Part shown: positions 1 to 7,109 of the stretch, piece by piece
Layout of the letters: every line of letters begins with the position of its first letter
Numbering within the stretch: position 1 is the stretch's first letter
Assembly: GCA_038230975.1 (NCBI GenBank)
Contig: JBBRMF010000057.1
Location: forward strand, 1-23,052
DNA: 23,052 nucleotides
Direction: 5' to 3'
Origin: JANXVV01 sp038230975
GTDB taxonomy: Bacteria; Planctomycetota; Phycisphaerae; Tepidisphaerales; Tepidisphaeraceae
Notes under the pieces: model-generated
Told to the model about the DNA's origin: nothing
What the model saw: the letters and a program-made list of their open reading frames with translations, nothing else
Databases searched by the model: none
Translations under genes and position numbers: made by a program

Positions 1-146
1 CAGGTCATCCAAACTTATCCAGCCCCAATGGCGATACTTTAGCACGAAATTGCTTTATATGCAAGGGGTGGATAAATCGACAGGCTCCATTCCGGGGGCT
101 ATGCACGGCAATCGAAGGTTTTTTCAGAACCATCGCCGCCCGGTGA

Positions 147-175
147 ATTCTGAAATTTGCAACACTTTATAATCC
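147..175 (+). promoter_or_regulatory. Candidate sigma-70-type promoter for the SPFH gene
   Basis: A perfect TATAAT hexamer lies at 170-175, about 70 nt before the chosen ATG at 246. The matching -35 region is weak: GAATTC at 147-152 gives a 17-nt spacer but scores poorly. The rest of 1-245 is AT-richer than the genes, and I see no gene in it. Confidence 0.45.
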
Positions 176-245
176 CCGTCATCTTCCCTCCACCGCCTGC
201 CCTTTGGTATCTTTCCCATTAACAAATTATTCGAAGGAGAATGCC

Positions 246-1370
246 ATGGGAATTTGGGATGCCATTAAAGGTCAGTTGATCGACATCATCGAGTGGAACG
301 ATGACACCAAGGACACAATGGTCTGGCGCTTTCCGCGGCGCGAAAACGAGATTAAAAACGGCGCGAAGCTCATCGTTCGCGAATCGCAGATGGCGGCCTT
401 CGTGAATGAAGGGCAGTTAGCCGATGTCTTCCATCCCGGCACGATCACGCTGCAAACGCAGAACATGCCGATCCTCGCAAATCTCAAAGGATGGAAATAC
501 GGCTTCAGCAGCCCGTTCAAGGCCGAAGTTTATTTTGTCTCGACGCGCGTGTTCTCCGACCGAAAATTCGGCACGAAAAACCCGATCATGTTGCGCGATG
601 CCGAATTCGGAATGGTTCGCCTGCGCGCGTTCGGCAACTATTCAATTCGCATCAGCGACGCCGCCACGTTTGTGAAGCAAATCGCGGGAACCGGCGCAAG
701 ATTCACGTTGGAAGAGTTGGATGAACAGCTCCGCGATATGGTTTCGTCGCGGTTCGCCGATGCACTCGGTCAGAGCAAAATCCCCGCACTCGATCTGGCA
801 GGTAACTACGAACAGCTCGGGCAGCTAATCGCCACGAAGATGGCCTCCGACTTCCAGCCATACGGGTTGACGCTGGTGAATCTGTTCGTCGAAAACATCT
901 CCCTTCCGCCGGAGGTGGAAGCGGCGATGGACAAACGCACGAGCATGGGCGTCATCGGCAATCTCCAGGCATACACGCAGTATCAAACCGCCGAAGCGAT
1001 CCCCGATGCCGCAAGAAACCCGGGCGGTTTAGCCGGTAGCGCCGCAGGAATGGCAATGGGGATCAACCTGGGCAACCAGATGGCTGCCGGCATGGCCGCT
1101 GGAATGAATCCTCAAAATCAACCCTCGTCCTCATCGGCAGCCGCTCCTCCGCCGCTACCGAAGGCCGTCAGCTTTTTCGCGTCGTTAAGTGGTCAGCAGG
1201 CCGGGCCGTTTGAAGTCGCTGCCTTGACGGAGAAAGTCGCCGCCGGACAAGTGACGCGCGATACGCTCGTCTGGAAACAAGGCATGGCGGCGTGGACGGC
1301 TGCCGGCGCCGTGCCGGAACTCAAATCGCTGTTCGACAACGTACCACCACCGTTGCCAACGCAGGGATGA
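246..1370 (+). CDS. SPFH-domain protein with C-terminal GYF_2 (DUF4339) domain, YdjI-like
   Basis: This 374-residue protein has an SPFH/band-7-like core over roughly residues 1-250, including the stretch FFxxx-free YFVSTRVF and NLFVENISLPPEVEAAMDKR. A Gly/Ala/Met-rich linker follows at about 265-300, and a GYF_2-type domain ends the protein (GPFEVAAL, DTLVWKQGMAAW). SPFH proteins of the YdjI group scaffold membranes and in Bacillus work with PspA and the zinc-ribbon protein YdjG. Here a zinc-ribbon membrane protein follows 0.5 kb downstream, supporting the same module. The start at 246 is chosen because AAGGAG lies at 234-239 with a 6-nt spacer; the reading frame also extends back to a TTG at 204 without a better ribosome site. 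The envelope role is inferred by homology. Domain assignment is fairly sure. Confidence 0.85.
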   Translation: MGIWDAIKGQLIDIIEWNDDTKDTMVWRFPRRENEIKNGAKLIVRESQMAAFVNEGQLADVFHPGTITLQTQNMPILANLKGWKYGFSSPFKAEVYFVSTRVFSDRKFGTKNPIMLRDAEFGMVRLRAFGNYSIRISDAATFVKQIAGTGARFTLEELDEQLRDMVSSRFADALGQSKIPALDLAGNYEQLGQLIATKMASDFQPYGLTLVNLFVENISLPPEVEAAMDKRTSMGVIGNLQAYTQYQTAEAIPDAARNPGGLAGSAAGMAMGINLGNQMAAGMAAGMNPQNQPSSSSAAAPPPLPKAVSFFASLSGQQAGPFEVAALTEKVAAGQVTRDTLVWKQGMAAWTAAGAVPELKSLFDNVPPPLPTQG

Positions 1371-1390
1371 TGTGCTTCGAAACGGTGGTG

Positions 1391-1421
1391 GCCTATTGTG
1401 ACCCTGTTTTTCTGAATAGGC
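1391..1421 (+). other. Small inverted repeat after the SPFH stop codon
   Basis: GCCTATT at 1391-1397 pairs with AATAGGC at 1415-1421 around a 17-nt loop, 20 nt after the stop at 1370. There is no T-run after the stem, so it is at best a weak terminator or an mRNA-end hairpin. Confidence 0.25.
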
Positions 1422-1478
1422 AGCATGAGCAGCTAACGCTCAATTCCCAATTACCTTTCGCCGCAGCACAATCACTCT

Positions 1479-1724
1479 ATGTCACCCCCAGATGTGATGG
1501 AAACTCGGGCCCATACCACGCAAGATGGAATGCTTCAGCTAGAGTTGGATGTTGGTGTTGCCGACGTGGACGTGACCGTGATCATCCGTTTAATTCCGCC
1601 AGCGCAGGCTCAAGTGGATGGTAACGGGTGGCCTATCGACTTCTTCGAGAAGGTGGCCGGATCGATGCCTCACATCGAGCGGTCACCCCAAGGGGACTTT
1701 GAAGAACGGCTGCCATTGGCATGA
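1479..1724 (+). CDS. VapB-like antitoxin
   Basis: This 81-residue protein begins with a short beta-rich region (MLQLELDVGVADVDVTVIIR), as in small DNA-binding antitoxins. Its tail, GWPIDFFEKVAGS followed by RSPQGDFEERLPL, matches the toxin-binding tail often seen in antitoxins encoded next to PIN-domain toxins. Its stop codon overlaps the ATG of a PIN-toxin remnant in the ATGA arrangement usual for vapBC. An internal ATG at 1497 is an alternative start, and no Shine-Dalgarno sequence is visible. The antitoxin reading frame is intact while the toxin is broken, so any remaining role would be autoregulation or neutralising a related toxin elsewhere. Family placement rests on tail pattern and context. 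Confidence 0.65.
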   Translation: MSPPDVMETRAHTTQDGMLQLELDVGVADVDVTVIIRLIPPAQAQVDGNGWPIDFFEKVAGSMPHIERSPQGDFEERLPLA

Positions 1725-1876
1725 AGTTCCTTCCCGATACTAACGCCTGCATCACGCTGTTGCGGCAGGTGCATCTGCCGTTGGTCGCGCGATGGCGAGT
1801 GACCAACGGCAGCGATATCCTGCTTTGCTCGGTGGTCGGGCAACTATGTCTGGCCGTACTCGACAAGGACGTTTAG
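1721..1876 (+). pseudogene. Truncated, frameshifted VapC PIN-domain toxin
   Basis: The frame from ATG 1721 gives only 51 residues, starting MKFLPDTNACITLLRQ. It carries the PIN Asp-Thr-Asn motif (D6) and then SDILLCSVV, which normally precedes the second acidic residue in an AEL motif. The frame breaks at about 1840. Shifting one frame gives RATMSGRTRQGRLE, which roughly fits the expected R-A-E-L-x-x-G-A pattern, but the Glu position is Thr. PIN toxins are about 130 residues and need four acidic residues, so this copy cannot be active. The rest of the gene is absent: the next gene begins at 1886. Its stop codon (1874-1876) lies inside that gene's likely -10 hexamer. Confidence 0.7.
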
Positions 1877-1879
1877 AAT
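1874..1879 (+). promoter_or_regulatory. Candidate -10 element, leaderless start of the zinc-ribbon gene
   Basis: TAGAAT at 1874-1879 ends 6 nt before the ATG at 1886. No Shine-Dalgarno sequence is present. Transcription from this hexamer would begin at or next to the ATG. Confidence 0.35.
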
Positions 1880-1885
1880 TGATCC

Positions 1886-2983
1886 ATGCCAACCACTTCG
1901 CCTCCAGCCCAGCGCCAATTCCCCTGCAAACAGTGTGGGGCGAATCTACAATTTGCGCCGGGTACCGACTCGCTCAAATGCCCCTACTGCGGCGTCCAAA
2001 ACGAAGTTCCCACATCGCCGGATACGATCCGTGAACTGGACTACCTGACCTATCTCCATCAACTCCCCACCAGCGATTCAGTGCAGGATTTGATTACCGT
2101 CAAATGCACCTGCTGCGCTGCCGAAACCACCTTGCCGCCGAATATTACTTCCAGCGTTTGCCCCTTTTGTGGAAGCGGCATTATCGCGACCGGATCGTCG
2201 AAGAAGGCGATTCGTCCGGCGGGTGTGCTACCGTTCAAGATCAAGCCAAATGAAGCTGGCGAAATGTTCCGCCAGTGGGTCGCGGGGCTTTGGTTTGCCC
2301 CCACCGCGATCAAGCGAGATGCCGAGCGGGCCGCCATCAAAGGGGCTTACGTTCCTGCGTGGACCTACGATTCACAAACCGAATCCAATTACTCCGGTGA
2401 GCGCGGCGACGACTATTGGGAAACCGAAACCTACACCGAAACCGACGCCAACGGCAACTCCGTCACCCGCACCCGGCAGGTTCAACGAACCCGCTGGTGG
2501 CCGGTCAGTGGACGCGTGAGCAACGCCTTCGACGACGTGCTCGTGATGGCCACCGAAACCCTTCCCCGCAAGTGCCTCGATCATCTCGAGCCATGGGATC
2601 TTCCCGCGCTCGTGCCATACAACGATGAATACCTCAGTGGTTTCGTGGCCGAAAGCTACCAGGTCGGTTTGTCCGATGGCTTCGAACGCGCCAAGGGAAT
2701 CATGGATGGCGCGATCCGCCAAACCGTGTGTCGCGATATCGGCGGCGATCACCAGCGCATTAATTCACTCAGCACCCAATACGATCAAATCACCTTCAAA
2801 CACCTATTGCTTCCGGTGTGGATCAGCGCATATCAATTCCAGAACCGAACCTTCCGATTTCTGGTCAACGCCCGCAACGGACAGGTGCAAGGTGAACGGC
2901 CTTACAGTGCGATGAAGATCACGCTGCTGGTGCTGACGATCATCGCGGTGCTGATCGGAATCTACATGATGGCAAATCGGTAA
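1886..2983 (+). CDS. Double zinc-ribbon protein with C-terminal membrane anchor, YdjG-like
   Basis: This 365-residue protein starts with two zinc ribbons. The first has C14-x2-C17 and C32-x2-C35, the second C74-x2-C77 and C92-x2-C95. A beta-rich middle region rich in Trp, Tyr and Thr follows (about 150-330), and one hydrophobic helix ends the protein at about 341-362 (ITLLVLTIIAVLIGIYMM). Such proteins are sometimes mis-annotated as a primosomal helicase, but no helicase motif is present. In Bacillus, YdjG has a comparable zinc-ribbon/membrane layout and recruits the PspA homologue YdjF. The nearby SPFH gene supports that link, but neither a PspA nor a TPM-domain gene is in the window. Architecture is sure; the envelope-stress role is inferred. 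Confidence 0.8.
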   Translation: MPTTSPPAQRQFPCKQCGANLQFAPGTDSLKCPYCGVQNEVPTSPDTIRELDYLTYLHQLPTSDSVQDLITVKCTCCAAETTLPPNITSSVCPFCGSGIIATGSSKKAIRPAGVLPFKIKPNEAGEMFRQWVAGLWFAPTAIKRDAERAAIKGAYVPAWTYDSQTESNYSGERGDDYWETETYTETDANGNSVTRTRQVQRTRWWPVSGRVSNAFDDVLVMATETLPRKCLDHLEPWDLPALVPYNDEYLSGFVAESYQVGLSDGFERAKGIMDGAIRQTVCRDIGGDHQRINSLSTQYDQITFKHLLLPVWISAYQFQNRTFRFLVNARNGQVQGERPYSAMKITLLVLTIIAVLIGIYMMANR

Positions 2984-3029
2984 CGCTATTTTTTGCGTTT
3001 GCGGATGTTTTCCGGTTCAATCGTTTTTT

Positions 3030-4373
3030 ATGCCGACCGACCATGCCACGCTGCCGCTGGAATTTGAATCATCCGCTAAACCGAAGGTCGGGAACTTTCG
3101 GTGGGTAATCTGCGCACTGATCTTCTTTGGTACGACGCTCAACTATGTCGATCGGCAAGTGTTGAGCCTTGTCGCCCATGATGTTCAGGTTCAATACCAT
3201 ATCAGTAAAAGCCAATACGGCTGGATCACGGCGACCTTCAGCCTTTGCTATGCAACCGGCCAGCTGGCTGCCGGTGGATGGCTCGATCGAATCGGCACGC
3301 GCCTCGGTTACGCCATCGCCTTGGCAGCGTGGAGCGTGGCATCGATGGCGCATGCGTTGGCGCGATCGGCATTCGGCTTTGGCGTGGCACGCGCGTTTCT
3401 GGGCGTCAGTGAATCACCCGCCTACCCGGCGGCCACGAAAGTCATGGCCGAATGGTTGCCCAAGCGCGAGCGCGCCCTCGGCATGGGAATCGTCAACGCC
3501 GGCAGCAATCTCGGCGCGCTGGTCGTTCCGATCGTCGTACCCTGGATCGTGGGGAATTATGGATTGAACGCCGCCTTCATGATTACGGGCGCAGCGGGCC
3601 TGCTGTTTCTGGTTGCGTGGATTCCGCTTTACCGCCGACCCGAGCTTCACAAGAGCGTTTCTCCGGCGGAACTCGCCCACATTCAGAGTGATCCGGCGGA
3701 ACCGACAACCAAGATATCTTGGGCATCGCTTTGGCCGTTTCCGCAAACCTGGGCGTTTGTAGCCAGCAAGTTTATCACCGATTCGGTCTGGGCGTTTTTG
3801 ATCTTCTTCTCCGCGCTTTTTCTCCAGGATCGGTTTAAGCTCGATCTCAAAAGCGTTGGATTTAAAGTCGTTGTGATCTATCTGCTGGCGGATGTCGGCA
3901 GTATCGGGGGCGGATGGCTTTCTTCGGCAATGATCAAGCGAGGACACACTCTGAACCGCTCGCGCAAGACCGCACTGCTGATCTGCGCGGTACTCGTCGT
4001 GCCAGTCATGGCGGCGCCGATGGTCACCCATGTCTGGTCCGCGGTCATTCTGATCGGCACAGCGATGGCGGCTCACCAGGGTTTTTCGGCCAACCAATAC
4101 ACGCTCGTTTCCGATATGTTCCCGAGGCGCGCGGTCGGCTCTGTCGCGGGAATGGGAGGGAGTGCCGGTTACTATGGCGCGACAATCATGAGCATTTCCA
4201 CCGGTTATATTCTGGAGTGGACTCACGGTAATTACACGATCCCGTTCAGCGCCGCAGCTTTCGCATATTTGATCGCGCTGGGACTGATTCATTATTTCGC
4301 GCCGCATCTTGATCCGGCGCGGATCGATGAACCAGAGGTAGGGTTTCCTTTAGTTGATCCGCATAAGAGTTAG
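3030..4373 (+). CDS. MFS transporter, ACS family (ExuT-like)
   Basis: This 447-residue protein has the usual length and about twelve hydrophobic segments of the major facilitator superfamily. The first helix ends in NYVDRQV, where anion:cation symporters have an NYxxR-type motif, and the helix 2-3 loop GGWLDRIGTRLGY is the MFS signature. The motif GVSESPAYPAATKVMAEW and the segment SRKTALLICA are also typical of the hexuronate/glucarate branch. It probably takes up a sugar acid by proton symport at the inner membrane; the actual substrate cannot be read from sequence. No catabolic genes for sugar acids are adjacent. The ATG at 3030 follows a T-run and has no clear Shine-Dalgarno sequence. Confidence 0.88.
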   Translation: MPTDHATLPLEFESSAKPKVGNFRWVICALIFFGTTLNYVDRQVLSLVAHDVQVQYHISKSQYGWITATFSLCYATGQLAAGGWLDRIGTRLGYAIALAAWSVASMAHALARSAFGFGVARAFLGVSESPAYPAATKVMAEWLPKRERALGMGIVNAGSNLGALVVPIVVPWIVGNYGLNAAFMITGAAGLLFLVAWIPLYRRPELHKSVSPAELAHIQSDPAEPTTKISWASLWPFPQTWAFVASKFITDSVWAFLIFFSALFLQDRFKLDLKSVGFKVVVIYLLADVGSIGGGWLSSAMIKRGHTLNRSRKTALLICAVLVVPVMAAPMVTHVWSAVILIGTAMAAHQGFSANQYTLVSDMFPRRAVGSVAGMGGSAGYYGATIMSISTGYILEWTHGNYTIPFSAAAFAYLIALGLIHYFAPHLDPARIDEPEVGFPLVDPHKS

Positions 4374-4380
4374 AACATGG

Positions 4381-4410
4381 CTAAGCCGCAAGCGACCGCT
4401 TGCGGCTTAG
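4381..4410. repeat. Near-perfect 30-bp palindrome
   Basis: CTAAGCCGCAAGCG at 4381-4394 and its exact reverse complement at 4397-4410 are separated by AC. The palindrome lies between the transporter stop and the acyltransferase start. There is no T-run after it, so it is more likely a REP-type repeat than an intrinsic terminator. Confidence 0.7.
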
Positions 4411-4432
4411 CCGATTCCACGCAACACGCGCT

Positions 4433-5092
4433 ATGCCCGAGCGAAAACACGCGATACATTACGATCCGCACCCCGAGAAAAGACTCTCCATCCGCGCCCT
4501 GAAAGTAGCCGACGTTCTGTTCGCGCGCGCGTATCACAACCTTACCGTCTTCACCCCGCCCCGGCTCCCCGCCAAAGGCCCGGCCATTCTGATTTGCAAT
4601 CACACGAGCGGGCTTGATCCGCTGTTGATCCAATCCGTCTGCAAGCGGGTCATCGTCTGGATGATGGCCAAGGAATATTACGAAATCCGTCCGCTCAAAC
4701 CGTTCTTTAAATTGCTGGAGGCGATCCCCGTGGACCGTGGCTCGCGCGATACCGCAGCCATGCGATCGGCGTTGCGCGCATTGCAGGATGGTCGACTCCT
4801 GGGAGTGTTTCCGGAAGGACGCATCTCGACCGTCAAGGGCCAACTTCTTCCGTTTCAAACCGGTGTGGCGCAGTTGGCCATCAAGCTAAATGTGCCGGTT
4901 TTTCCGGCGTTTCTTCATGGAACCCAGCAAGGCATTTCCGATATGGTTCAGGCGTTTTCCCATCGTCAGATCGCCACGCTGCGCTTCGGCCCGGCCGTAG
5001 AATTTGATCGTTCCTCCACGTCCCGCGATGCCCTCGAAGCGGCAACGGCCAAGCTGCAGTTCGCGGTCAACGCACTTCGCGACAATCCCTAA
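4433..5092 (+). CDS. 1-acyl-sn-glycerol-3-phosphate acyltransferase family protein (PlsC-like)
   Basis: This 219-residue protein has the glycerolipid acyltransferase motifs in order: NHTSGLDP with catalytic H57 and D62 (HX4D), IPVDRG at about 98-103, and FPEGRIS at 126-132. A late motif (about VPVFPAFLHGT) fits block IV. It should transfer an acyl chain to lysophosphatidic acid or a related lysolipid at the inner membrane. The start at 4433 is the ATG nearest the conserved core; the frame also runs back to a TTG at 4400 that lies inside the 4381 palindrome, which makes it unlikely. No strong ribosome site is seen. The protein follows the transporter on the same strand but the intervening palindrome argues for separate control. 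Confidence 0.87.
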   Translation: MPERKHAIHYDPHPEKRLSIRALKVADVLFARAYHNLTVFTPPRLPAKGPAILICNHTSGLDPLLIQSVCKRVIVWMMAKEYYEIRPLKPFFKLLEAIPVDRGSRDTAAMRSALRALQDGRLLGVFPEGRISTVKGQLLPFQTGVAQLAIKLNVPVFPAFLHGTQQGISDMVQAFSHRQIATLRFGPAVEFDRSSTSRDALEAATAKLQFAVNALRDNP

Positions 5093-5149
5093 TTCGACAA
5101 ATTTGCTTTAGTTTTTCCAACCGGTCGGCCGATTCCAGTTCATAGTTAA

Positions 5150-5291
5150 GAACACATTCGTAACGTGGGAGCCCGACTTCAGGGTTCTCCCGACATTCAG
5201 AAAGCTTGCCTCCCCAGAAATATTCGCGCTAACGGCGCATTTTCTCCCCTCCGGAAGACACTGTGCCTAACAGCCAGTGTCTTCTTTTTTT
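5150..5291 (+). ncRNA. Candidate small RNA ending in an intrinsic terminator
   Basis: No gene fits 5093-5318. The segment holds a hairpin with GGGAGCCC at 5167-5174 facing GGGTTCTCCC at 5182-5191, then the C-rich stretches CCTCCCC (5209-5215) and CTCCCCTCC (5244-5252), and finally a strong terminator. C-rich single strands able to pair with Shine-Dalgarno sequences are a feature of some trans-acting small RNAs. The 5' end is a guess and no clear promoter was found. It could instead be the 3' untranslated region of the acyltransferase mRNA. I could not match it to 6S, SRP or tmRNA. Confidence 0.3.
5254..5291 (+). terminator. Rho-independent terminator
   Basis: GAAGACACTG at 5254-5263 pairs perfectly with CAGTGTCTTC at 5275-5284 around an 11-nt loop, followed directly by seven T residues (5285-5291). 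It ends transcription from the acyltransferase side; read on the minus strand the stem has no T-run. Confidence 0.85.
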
Positions 5292-5318
5292 GGATGCGGA
5301 ACCAACCTCCGGAATGAT

Positions 5319-5657
5319 TTATCCCGGCGGCCACGTAAATGCCCGCCCCGCCAGCACATGCAGATGCAGGTGAAATACCGACTGCTGTGCCCCTTTCCCG
5401 CAGTTAAAAACGGTCCGATAATCCTGATAACCCAACTCGGCCATCACCTTCTTGGCTATCAGGAACATCCCACCCACCAACTCGGCATCCGCAGGCTGTA
5501 GGTCATTCAAAGTCCCGATCTGCTTTTTAGGGATCACCAAAACATGCGCCGGCGCCTGGGGCTGAATATCGTGGATCACAAAGTATTGCTCATCTTCAAA
5601 GGCGATCTTCGCCGGGATCTGCCGGTTGATCATTTTCGTAAACAGGGAGTCTTGCAT
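5319..5657 (-). CDS. hinT: HIT-family (HinT-like) nucleotide-binding hydrolase
   Basis: This 112-residue protein has the standard HinT length and layout. It opens with FTKMINRQIPA and ends with the histidine triad H96-L-H98-L-H100 followed by AGRAFTWPPG. The motif APAHVLVIPKKQI is the usual beta-strand pair that packs against the nucleotide. HinT enzymes hydrolyse purine nucleoside phosphoramidates and acyl-adenylates in the cytoplasm as dimers. The region just before the triad reads NCGKGAQQSVF, where most relatives have NNG and AGQ, a mild variation. The gene is divergent from the ABC permease and faces the terminator at 5254-5291 with its 3' end. The start is the first ATG; no Shine-Dalgarno sequence is obvious. 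Confidence 0.92.
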   Translation of the reverse strand: MQDSLFTKMINRQIPAKIAFEDEQYFVIHDIQPQAPAHVLVIPKKQIGTLNDLQPADAELVGGMFLIAKKVMAELGYQDYRTVFNCGKGAQQSVFHLHLHVLAGRAFTWPPG

Positions 5658-5670
5658 TGTTGTTTATCCG

Positions 5671-5778
5671 TTGTCAGTGGTCAGTGGTCAGTTGCGAATT
5701 AGCGACCGTCCGCCCGTTTCCTTTCGATTCACAACGGACCTCAACCAATAGACTACTAAACAACTGACAACTGACAAC
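5671..5778. repeat. Two facing short arrays of a heptamer repeat
   Basis: At 5671-5694 the plus strand reads TTGTCAG, TGGTCAG, TGGTCAG, TTG. At 5761-5778 it reads CAACTGA, CAACTGA, CAAC, which is the same heptamer in the opposite orientation. The arrays lie within 15 nt of hinT's start and 8 nt of the permease's start. They resemble heptanucleotide STRR arrays known from other bacteria. Confidence 0.6.
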
Positions 5779-5785
5779 CGCCAAC

Positions 5786-7090
5786 ATGCTAAATTTCCTT
5801 CTTGAAACTTTCCGTCTGGGTTTAAAGAACCTGTACCTTCACAAACTTCGCAGTTTGCTGACGGCGATGGGGATTATCTTTGGGGTAGCCGCCGTGATCA
5901 TCATGGTGGCGATCGGTGAAGGGACCAAACAAGCCGCTTTGGCACAGCTTCGACAGTTGGGCGCGAAGAATCTGCTGGTTCGGTCCATTCGCCCCGCCGA
6001 AAGCACGGAGGCGACCGGTCGTACCAGCCGTGTGCTCTCGTACGGATTACATCGCACGGACCTTGACCGACTGAAGACGCTTCCGAAGCTCGCGAAGATT
6101 GTGCCGATGAAGGATTTCGAGCAAAAAATAACGCACGGTGGTTTGCGCGCCACCGCCAACGCCATCGGAACATCTCCCGAAGCTTTCGACGTGATCAATC
6201 TTCCTCTTGCACGCGGGCGGTATTTTACCGGGATCGATTACGACGGCGGCGCGACTGTCTGCGTGATCGGCGCAACCGTCGCCAAGCAGTTATTTCCGTT
6301 TCAGGATCCTCTCGGGGCGGAGATCCAGATTGGCACTTCCGGTCGAAGCACAGTGATCTGCACGGTGGTGGGTGTCCTTGATCCCACGGGCCTGCGCGGT
6401 GAAGGGCAGGCGATGGTTGGGCGCGATCTCGACGAAGATGTCTACTTCCCGCTGCCCGTCGCCCAGACCGCATTCGGCGACGCAATCTTTCGGATACAGG
6501 CCGGCAGCTTCGAACGAAAAATTATCGAGCTGACGGAAGTCTGGATTCAGGTTCGAGAAGTGGAAGATGTGGAAGCGGTCGCCTCGGTTGCTGAAAATAC
6601 GGTCGCCATGTTTCATAAAGGCCCGGTCGATTTCGAGGTCAAAGCGCCGATCCAGATTCTGCGTGCCGCCGAAGCACAGGAACGGATGTTCAATTTTATC
6701 ATGGTCGGTATCGCCAGCTTCGCGCTGGTGGTCGGCGGCATTGGCATCATGAATATCATGCTGGCTTCGGTGACGGAACGAACTCGCGAGATTGGAATTC
6801 GCCGCGCGTTGGGCGCAAAGCGCAAGCACATCACGTTACAGTTCCTGATCGAAACAACGGTCATCAGTTTGACGGGTGGGTTGATCGGAATTGGCATCGG
6901 CACCGGCTTCGCCAAGGCGTTGCCGTGGGTGGTGCAGAAGTTCAGCGAGCAGAATTACCCGACCAGTATCACAACGTGGTCCGTTGTGGGAAGCTTCGCC
7001 ATCAGTGGATTGATCGGGATTGGATTCGGGCTCTACCCGGCAATCATGGCTGCGAGAATGAATCCCATCGAAGCCTTGCGGCATGAATGA
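5786..7090 (+). CDS. ABC transporter permease, MacB/FtsX type
   Basis: This 434-residue protein has the MacB layout: a first membrane helix at about 22-42 (LLTAMGIIFGVAAVIIMVAIG), a long periplasmic core domain up to about 300, and three C-terminal helices at about 303-328, 355-376 and 399-420. The cytoplasmic loop motif TERTREIGIRRALGAKRKHI between helices 2 and 3 is the hallmark of FtsX permeases that contact the ATPase. MacB-type pumps export peptides, lipoproteins or antibiotics by mechanotransmission across the periplasm with a separate ATP-binding subunit. No ATPase or periplasmic adaptor gene is in the window, so the partner must be encoded elsewhere. The last 8 bases overlap an alternative start of the next gene. 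Confidence 0.9.
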   Translation: MLNFLLETFRLGLKNLYLHKLRSLLTAMGIIFGVAAVIIMVAIGEGTKQAALAQLRQLGAKNLLVRSIRPAESTEATGRTSRVLSYGLHRTDLDRLKTLPKLAKIVPMKDFEQKITHGGLRATANAIGTSPEAFDVINLPLARGRYFTGIDYDGGATVCVIGATVAKQLFPFQDPLGAEIQIGTSGRSTVICTVVGVLDPTGLRGEGQAMVGRDLDEDVYFPLPVAQTAFGDAIFRIQAGSFERKIIELTEVWIQVREVEDVEAVASVAENTVAMFHKGPVDFEVKAPIQILRAAEAQERMFNFIMVGIASFALVVGGIGIMNIMLASVTERTREIGIRRALGAKRKHITLQFLIETTVISLTGGLIGIGIGTGFAKALPWVVQKFSEQNYPTSITTWSVVGSFAISGLIGIGFGLYPAIMAARMNPIEALRHE

Positions 7091-7096
7091 TCAGGG

Positions 7097-7102
7097 TACA
7101 AT
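7097..7102 (+). promoter_or_regulatory. Candidate -10 element, leaderless start of the small membrane protein
   Basis: TACAAT at 7097-7102 ends 7 nt before the ATG at 7110, with a possible weak TTGCGG -35 at 7076-7081 (15-nt spacer). No Shine-Dalgarno sequence is present. Confidence 0.35.
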
Positions 7103-7109
7103 CCCCCCC

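Noticed and set aside
204..245. Upstream TTG start for the SPFH gene
   Set aside because: AAGGAG with ideal spacing precedes ATG 246, which also begins the conserved sequence.
3414..4307. 297-residue minus-strand ORF inside the MFS transporter
   Set aside because: It lies wholly inside a well-supported gene, is rich in Arg and His with no recognisable domain, and looks like an antisense shadow frame.
5093..5318. Known RNA families (6S, SRP RNA, tmRNA, riboswitch)
   Set aside because: I could not match the conserved core of any of these families, so only a generic candidate RNA is reported.
5671..5778. CRISPR array
   Set aside because: The repeats are 7-bp units without spacers, and no cas gene is present.
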